Below, piece after piece: positions 33,489 to 37,653 of a stretch of DNA of 37,653 nucleotides. Position 1 is the stretch's first letter. Every line of letters begins with the position of its first letter. Made by a program: the position numbers and the translations under genes. Under the pieces are notes generated by a model. It saw only the letters and a program-made list of their open reading frames with translations, searched no databases and was not told where the DNA came from. Origin of the DNA: Alphaproteobacteria bacterium (lineage in GTDB: Bacteria; Bacteroidota; Bacteroidia; Chitinophagales; Chitinophagaceae); NCBI GenBank assembly GCA_030053915.1, contig JASGCT010000018.1, forward strand, positions 1 through 37,653. Direction: 5' to 3'.

Positions 33489-34706
33489 ATGTTACAAAAG
33501 CCAATTTATTTAGATAATAATGCTACAACACCTATGGATCCAAGAGTTTTAGAGACCATAATCCCTTATTTTACACAACAATTTGGAAATGCCGCTAGCC
33601 GAAACCACCCTTTTGGCTGGGAAGCCGAAAAAGCAGTTGAAAACGCACGCGAACAAGTTGCCAATCTTATTGGTGCCGACCCCAAAGAAATAATTTTTAC
33701 TTCTGGTGCCACCGAAGGCGATAACTTATGCATCAAAGGCGTTTTTGAAATGTATGCCCAAAAAGGGAATCACATAATAACCTGTACTACCGAACATAAA
33801 GCTGTTTTAGATACCTGTCGTCATATTGAAAAAATTGGAGGTGCGGTTACTTATTTAGAAGTTAACAAAGAAGGTCTTATAAATCTCGAAGAACTAAAAG
33901 CCGCCATTACCCCTAAAACTATTTTAATTGCAATAATGTATGCTAATAACGAAATAGGGGTTATTCAGCCTATTAAAGAAATAAGTACACTTGCAAAAGA
34001 ACGAGGCGTTTTGTTTTTTACAGATGGAACTCAAGCCGTTGGAAAAGTTCCTGTAAACGTTATTAATGACGGGATCGACTTGATGGCATTTACTGCTCAC
34101 AAAATGTACGGACCAAAAGGCATAGGTGCTATTTATGTTAGAAGAAAAAATCCACGAGTTAAAGTTACCGCTCAAATAGACGGCGGCGGACACGAACGAG
34201 GGATGCGGTCGGGCACCCTAAACGTTCCAGGTATCGTAGGATTTGGGAAAGCTTGCGAATTATGTCAACAAGATATGCAAGCCGATACTATTAGAATATC
34301 GGCTATGAGAGATACCTTAGAAAAAGGTTTGTTAAAACTTGAAGAAAGTTATGTCAATGGCTCTACACAACATCGTTTGCCTCATGTTTGTAATATTTCG
34401 TTTAAATATGTTGAAGGCGAAGGCCTTATGATGGGTTTTAATAAAGATATTGCTTTATCATCAGGGTCGGCTTGTACATCAGCGTCTTTAGAACCAAGTT
34501 ATGTGCTTAAAGCACTCGGATTAGGAGACGATTTAGCACATAGTTCTTTACGTTTTGGTTTAGGTAGATTTACCACCAACGAACAAATAGAATTTACCAT
34601 AAATGCCATTACAGAAACAGTAACCAAATTACGTGAAATGAGTCCTTTATGGGAAATGTTTAAAGAAGGCATCAATATAGATGATATTGAATGGGCGCAC
34701 CATTAA
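33489..34706 (+). CDS. iscS: Cysteine desulfurase (IscS/NifS type)
   Basis: The PLP enzyme takes sulfur from cysteine for Fe-S clusters and tRNA thiolation. Start set at ATG 33489 (405 residues), since the earlier in-frame ATG lies inside the promoter box. Seen: Y-L-D-N-N-A-T-T at 7-14, S-G-A-T-E-G-D-N at 72-79, T-E-H-K at 101-104, the PLP lysine Lys205 in T-A-H-K-M-Y-G-P-K-G, R-S-G-T at 240-243 and the sulfur-carrying Cys329 in S-S-G-S-A-C-T-S. These positions agree within a residue or so with Escherichia coli IscS (Lys206, Cys328). No iscU, iscR or ferredoxin gene is adjacent, unlike the classical isc operon. The gene appears to be transcribed alone. Confidence 0.95.
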   Translation: MLQKPIYLDNNATTPMDPRVLETIIPYFTQQFGNAASRNHPFGWEAEKAVENAREQVANLIGADPKEIIFTSGATEGDNLCIKGVFEMYAQKGNHIITCTTEHKAVLDTCRHIEKIGGAVTYLEVNKEGLINLEELKAAITPKTILIAIMYANNEIGVIQPIKEISTLAKERGVLFFTDGTQAVGKVPVNVINDGIDLMAFTAHKMYGPKGIGAIYVRRKNPRVKVTAQIDGGGHERGMRSGTLNVPGIVGFGKACELCQQDMQADTIRISAMRDTLEKGLLKLEESYVNGSTQHRLPHVCNISFKYVEGEGLMMGFNKDIALSSGSACTSASLEPSYVLKALGLGDDLAHSSLRFGLGRFTTNEQIEFTINAITETVTKLREMSPLWEMFKEGINIDDIEWAHH

Positions 34707-34947
34707 GGCTTTAAAAATTAATGGTATGTGTGCCGAACGAGCTTACAGCCATAAAAAGCTCCTCATGATGAATTTCTAATAAAATTAATAAACAAAAAAA
34801 CGCAGATTCAAAACATTGAATGAATTGTCCAAATCCTTCATACAAATTACGTAACATTTGATACATACGATAGCCCAAGGCATAACCTACAATCTCATTC
34901 AATATCAAAAAAATATACCCAATATAAATTTTTATTATAATTTTTTG

Positions 34948-34955
34948 TATATTTG
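34948..34955 (+). promoter_or_regulatory. Promoter -7 box (TATATTTG) of the SDR reductase gene
   Basis: Exact TAnnTTTG match 18 bases before ATG 34974. The in-frame TTG at 34953 is part of this box and is not a credible start. Confidence 0.55.
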
Positions 34956-34973
34956 TACTTAAATATTAATTTT

Positions 34974-35732
34974 ATGAAATTGTTAGAACATAAAGTTGTG
35001 GTTATCAGCGGCGGTGCAAGAGGTATTGGGGCAGGCATAGCTAGAATCTTAGCACAACATGGTGCTCATATTGCCTTTTCGTTTGTAAGCAATAGCAGTA
35101 TAGACGCAGCCAACGCATTAGTAAACGAGTTAGAAACCAACCACATCAAAGCCAAATGCTATCAATCCAACGCCGCAGATTATAAACAATCTGAAAGTTG
35201 GATTCAAGACGTTTTAAAAGATTTTGGCACCATTGATATTTGTATTAATAACGCTGGTATTGCCATAGATAATCTTATTTTAAGACTCTCGGTAGAACAA
35301 TGGCAAGAAACCCAAAGAACAAACCTTGATAGTGTTTTTAACATAACCAAACATGTTATAAAACCGATGTTAAAAGCCCGCTCTGGTAGTATTATAAACA
35401 TTAGCTCTATCATTGGTATTAAAGGCAATGCCGGACAATCCGCCTATGCTGCAAGTAAAGCTGGCATCATTGGTTTTACCAAATCTATCGCCTTAGAATT
35501 AGCCAGTAGAAACATCCGCTGTAATGCCATTGCACCCGGCTTTATTGAAACCGATATGACTAAATATTTAAAAGAAAAACCAGACGATGCCAAAAACTTA
35601 TTAACAAAAATACCACTAAACACTTTCGGCACGCCCACAGATATTGGTAACGCCTGCCTCTACCTTGGTAGTCATCTTAGTCAGTACGTTACAGGACAAG
35701 TTATTAGCGTTTGCGGTGGTATGAATATTTAG
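34974..35732 (+). CDS. fabG: 3-oxoacyl-ACP reductase-like SDR (FabG family)
   Basis: Short-chain dehydrogenase, probably the NADPH-dependent ketoreductase of fatty acid elongation. Start at ATG 34974 (252 residues). Seen: cofactor motif G-G-A-R-G-I-G at 13-19, N-N-A-G at 92-95, and the catalytic Ser145, Tyr158 and Lys162 with the same spacing as in Escherichia coli FabG (138, 151, 155). N-A-I-A-P-G-F-I-E-T-D-M follows and V-S-V-C-G-G-M-x-I-like closing residues end the chain. It has its own promoter and is not next to other fab genes, so it may be a second, specialised reductase rather than the main FabG. Together with the downstream phosphopantetheinyl transferase start it hints at a fatty acid or polyketide link, but pckA lies between them. 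Confidence 0.82.
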   Translation: MKLLEHKVVVISGGARGIGAGIARILAQHGAHIAFSFVSNSSIDAANALVNELETNHIKAKCYQSNAADYKQSESWIQDVLKDFGTIDICINNAGIAIDNLILRLSVEQWQETQRTNLDSVFNITKHVIKPMLKARSGSIINISSIIGIKGNAGQSAYAASKAGIIGFTKSIALELASRNIRCNAIAPGFIETDMTKYLKEKPDDAKNLLTKIPLNTFGTPTDIGNACLYLGSHLSQYVTGQVISVCGGMNI

Positions 35733-35740
35733 CAGAAACT

Positions 35741-35770
35741 AAAATGTTTTATATTAAAATTTAACATTTT
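35741..35770 (+). terminator. AT-rich hairpin after the SDR gene
   Basis: AAAATGTT (35741-35748) and AACATTTT (35763-35770) are perfectly complementary, eight pairs with a 14-base loop, followed by two more T. An alternative smaller stem (ACATT/AATGT, 35765-35778) overlaps the right arm. Possible end of the reductase transcript, nine bases after its stop. Confidence 0.32.
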
Positions 35771-35797
35771 TTAATGTAAAAATAAATATAAATAAAG

Positions 35798-35805
35798 TAT
35801 ATTTT
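35798..35805 (+). promoter_or_regulatory. pckA promoter-like box (TATATTTT)
   Basis: One mismatch (last base T for G) from TAnnTTTG, 20 bases before the pckA ATG. No TTG found at the -33 position. Confidence 0.35.
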
Positions 35806-35825
35806 TCTCAATAAAAACAAATTGT

Positions 35826-37379
35826 ATGCAATATTCACAAAACGATTTTTATCAAATAGCGCCAGAACTTCTGGTTAAACAAGCATTAGATAGAAATTCA
35901 GGGCAGTTAAGCGATACAGGTGCCCTTTGTATCAATACTGGAAAATTTACAGGAAGATCACCGGAAAATAAATTTATAGTAAACGATTCAACAACATCAC
36001 ATTTAATCGATTGGAACCATTTTAACCTACCAACTTCTAAATCTGTTTTTGATAATCTTAAAACTAAAATTATAGATTATATAAAAAATTTACCCGAAGC
36101 TTGGGTTAGAGATGGCTATGCTTGTACAGACACTGAAGACAGACTTGCGTTAAGGGTTGTAACCGAAACGCCATGGTCAAGTTTGTTTTGTTACAATATG
36201 TTTTTACGCCCTACACCCGAAGAATTAAAAACTTTCAATTACCAATGGATTGTGTATCAAGCCCCCTCATTTCTTGCTAATCCTAAAATTGATGGCGTGC
36301 CAAATGAAAATTTTGCTATTATTAGTTTTGAAGAAAAAACGATTATCATTGGCGGAACAGCCTATACAGGAGAAATTAAAAAAGGTATTTTTAGTGTCTT
36401 AAATTGCGAATTACCAAGCTCTAAAAAAATACTGAGTATGCATTGTAGTGCCAACTTAGGAAAACAAAACGATTTAGCCTTATTTTTTGGATTGAGTGGC
36501 ACCGGAAAAACCACGCTGAGTGCCGATCCCGATAGAATACTCATTGGCGATGACGAACATGGCTGGGCTGATAACAAAGTATTCAATTTTGAAGGTGGCT
36601 GTTATGCCAAAACCATCCGCTTAGACCCAATCAAAGAAGCTGATATCTACCAAGCCATTAAGCCCGGAGCATTACTTGAAAATACTGTCTTTTACCCTAA
36701 TACAAATACTGTAAATTTTGCCGACGAATCTATTACCCAAAACACTAGGGTAAGTTACCCCCTGTTTTTTATAAAAAATTCAACCCCAGAAGTATATCAA
36801 GGGAATCCTACTAAAATATTCTTTTTAACCTGCGATAGTTTTGGCGTTCTGCCCCCGCTTTCAAAATTAAACCCTGCACAAGCCATGTATCAGTTTATTA
36901 GCGGTTATACAGCCAAAATTGCTGGTACAGAACAAGGTATAAAATCCCCCAAAGAAACCTTTAGTGCTTGCTTTGGAGCGCCTTTTATGACCTTACATCC
37001 AAATAAATACGCATTATTACTCGGTCAAAAAATTCACGATAACCAAGTTGAAACATGGATGGTAAACACTGGATGGACTGGCGGACAATATGGCGTTGGA
37101 AAACGAATAGACTTAAATCATACCCGAGCCTTAATTTCTGCCGTTTTTACCAATCAGTTCCAACATGCTAAATTTGAAACCATGCCTATTTTTGAATTTC
37201 AAATACCTACCAATTGCCCAGGCGTACCTACAGAAATACTAAACCCTATGAATACGTGGCTCAATAAAAATGACTATCATCATGAACTTAAAAACTTAGC
37301 CAACAAATTTATAACTAATTTTAAACAGTACGAAAATCAAGTAGATAGTTCGATTCTTAACGCCCAACCTAAATTATAA
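35826..37379 (+). CDS. pckA: Phosphoenolpyruvate carboxykinase (ATP)
   Basis: PckA converts oxaloacetate and ATP to phosphoenolpyruvate, the entry to gluconeogenesis. The 517-residue product has T-G-R-S-P at 42-46, the kinase loop G-L-S-G-T-G-K-T-T at 222-230, L-S-A-D-P-D-R just after it, and the metal-binding D-D-E-H-G-W at 242-247, then F-N-F-E-G-G-C-Y-A-K at 253-262. A conserved N-T-G-W-T-G-G region is at about 416-422. These mark the ATP type rather than the GTP type. It has its own weak promoter-like box. An unrelated reading frame starts 17 bases after its stop. Confidence 0.97.
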   Translation: MQYSQNDFYQIAPELLVKQALDRNSGQLSDTGALCINTGKFTGRSPENKFIVNDSTTSHLIDWNHFNLPTSKSVFDNLKTKIIDYIKNLPEAWVRDGYACTDTEDRLALRVVTETPWSSLFCYNMFLRPTPEELKTFNYQWIVYQAPSFLANPKIDGVPNENFAIISFEEKTIIIGGTAYTGEIKKGIFSVLNCELPSSKKILSMHCSANLGKQNDLALFFGLSGTGKTTLSADPDRILIGDDEHGWADNKVFNFEGGCYAKTIRLDPIKEADIYQAIKPGALLENTVFYPNTNTVNFADESITQNTRVSYPLFFIKNSTPEVYQGNPTKIFFLTCDSFGVLPPLSKLNPAQAMYQFISGYTAKIAGTEQGIKSPKETFSACFGAPFMTLHPNKYALLLGQKIHDNQVETWMVNTGWTGGQYGVGKRIDLNHTRALISAVFTNQFQHAKFETMPIFEFQIPTNCPGVPTEILNPMNTWLNKNDYHHELKNLANKFITNFKQYENQVDSSILNAQPKL

Positions 37380-37396
37380 ACCAATGACGTCTTATT

Positions 37397-37653
37397 GTGC
37401 CAACATTTGAAACAATAAAATTTAAAGATCTAAACGGCATCCTTTGCATTGAACAAAATTGTCAAAATTTAGAACAAAGCCACTTTCTTACAACATCAGA
37501 AATTGACCATTCTAATAACCTCGAAATTTCTAAACTTAAACAGAACTTTATAGTCAGTCGTTACTGCGCTAAAATGGCACTTAAACAGATCTTCCCTGAA
37601 AGTTTACTTACAGATTGGTATATTAAAACAGGGAGTCTTGGTCAACCTATTTT
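37397..37653 (+). CDS. Probable 4'-phosphopantetheinyl transferase, N-terminal part (runs off the window)
   Basis: An open frame continues to the right edge (85 complete codons). An in-frame TGA at 37385-37387 bars any earlier start, and GTG 37397 is the only ordinary start near it. The tail shows a helix N-F-I-V-S-R-Y-C-A-K-M-A-L at about 52-64 and then T-G-S-L-G-Q-P-I at 78-85. R-x-x-A-K-x-A-L followed by a G-x-x-G-Q/K-P strand is the layout of Sfp-type phosphopantetheinyl transferases, which load acyl carrier proteins. The catalytic part lies beyond the window, so the call stays provisional. Confidence 0.5.
   Translation, partial: MPTFETIKFKDLNGILCIEQNCQNLEQSHFLTTSEIDHSNNLEISKLKQNFIVSRYCAKMALKQIFPESLLTDWYIKTGSLGQPI

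Noticed and set aside
34711..34908. 65-codon minus-strand frame between iscS and the SDR gene
   Set aside because: It begins with TTG, contains no lysine at all in a genome where real proteins are lysine-rich, has no promoter box, and matches no family I know. I treat 34707-34947 as intergenic.

Overview
The window comes from a low-GC (roughly one third G+C by eye) member of the Bacteroidota. The evidence is the -7 promoter box TAnnTTTG in front of most transcripts, a SecA with a long insertion typical of the phylum, a DUF4249 lipoprotein next to a TonB-dependent receptor with a carboxypeptidase-like N-terminal domain, a methionine synthase reduced to its homocysteine domain, and dimeric GlyRS. 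Gene content fits Flavobacteriales, Chitinophagales or Sphingobacteriales; the sequence alone does not settle the order. Most of the window is ordinary chromosome. The accessory part is 2.0-10.3 kb.

Layout. 1-1963 (-): secA, cut by the left edge. 2201-5230 (+): loose small genes. These are a lipoprotein with two ALK/LTK-type glycine-rich domains, a KOW mini-protein, two small ORFs, and a 142-residue remnant matching the N-terminus of a large restriction-endonuclease helicase. 5368-9699 (+): a three-gene outer-membrane uptake unit (DUF4249 lipoprotein, small beta-barrel, TonB-dependent receptor). 10283-13213 (+): a secreted S9 peptidase behind a long untranslated stretch with two promoter-like boxes. 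13373-14827 (-): heme A/oxidase pair (cyoE, cytochrome oxidase subunit III). 15029-21832 (-): a tightly packed unit psd-ligA-metH(Hcy)-feoB-kir. 22066-25368 (-): a malonyl-CoA-synthetase-like enzyme and a membrane-anchored MutS-type ATPase. 25455-27718 (-): tdk-ccmB-S1/P1-type zinc hydrolase. 27875-28671 (-): rsfS and an OB-fold membrane protein. 28714-31688 (-): dnaX and a GNAT protein. 31833-33275 (-): glyS. 33489-37379 (+): iscS, a fabG-type reductase and pckA. 37397 to the right edge (+): start of a probable phosphopantetheinyl transferase.

How it works together. Housekeeping functions dominate: protein export, NAD-dependent ligation, clamp loading, Fe-S sulfur supply, glycyl-tRNA synthesis, gluconeogenesis and phospholipid synthesis. 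Several units mix unrelated functions with only a few bases between genes. Promoter boxes lie very close to start codons (4 bases for glyS, 8 for dnaX, 10 for psd, 11 for cyoE), which suggests very short or absent 5' leaders. No rRNA, tRNA, CRISPR array, transposase or integrase was found. No complete new defence or biosynthetic system is evident. The most unusual items are the glycine-rich tandem-domain lipoprotein, the restriction-enzyme remnant with its own promoter, the in-frame TGA in the small DUF4177-like gene, and the apparently gene-free transcribed region before the S9 peptidase.
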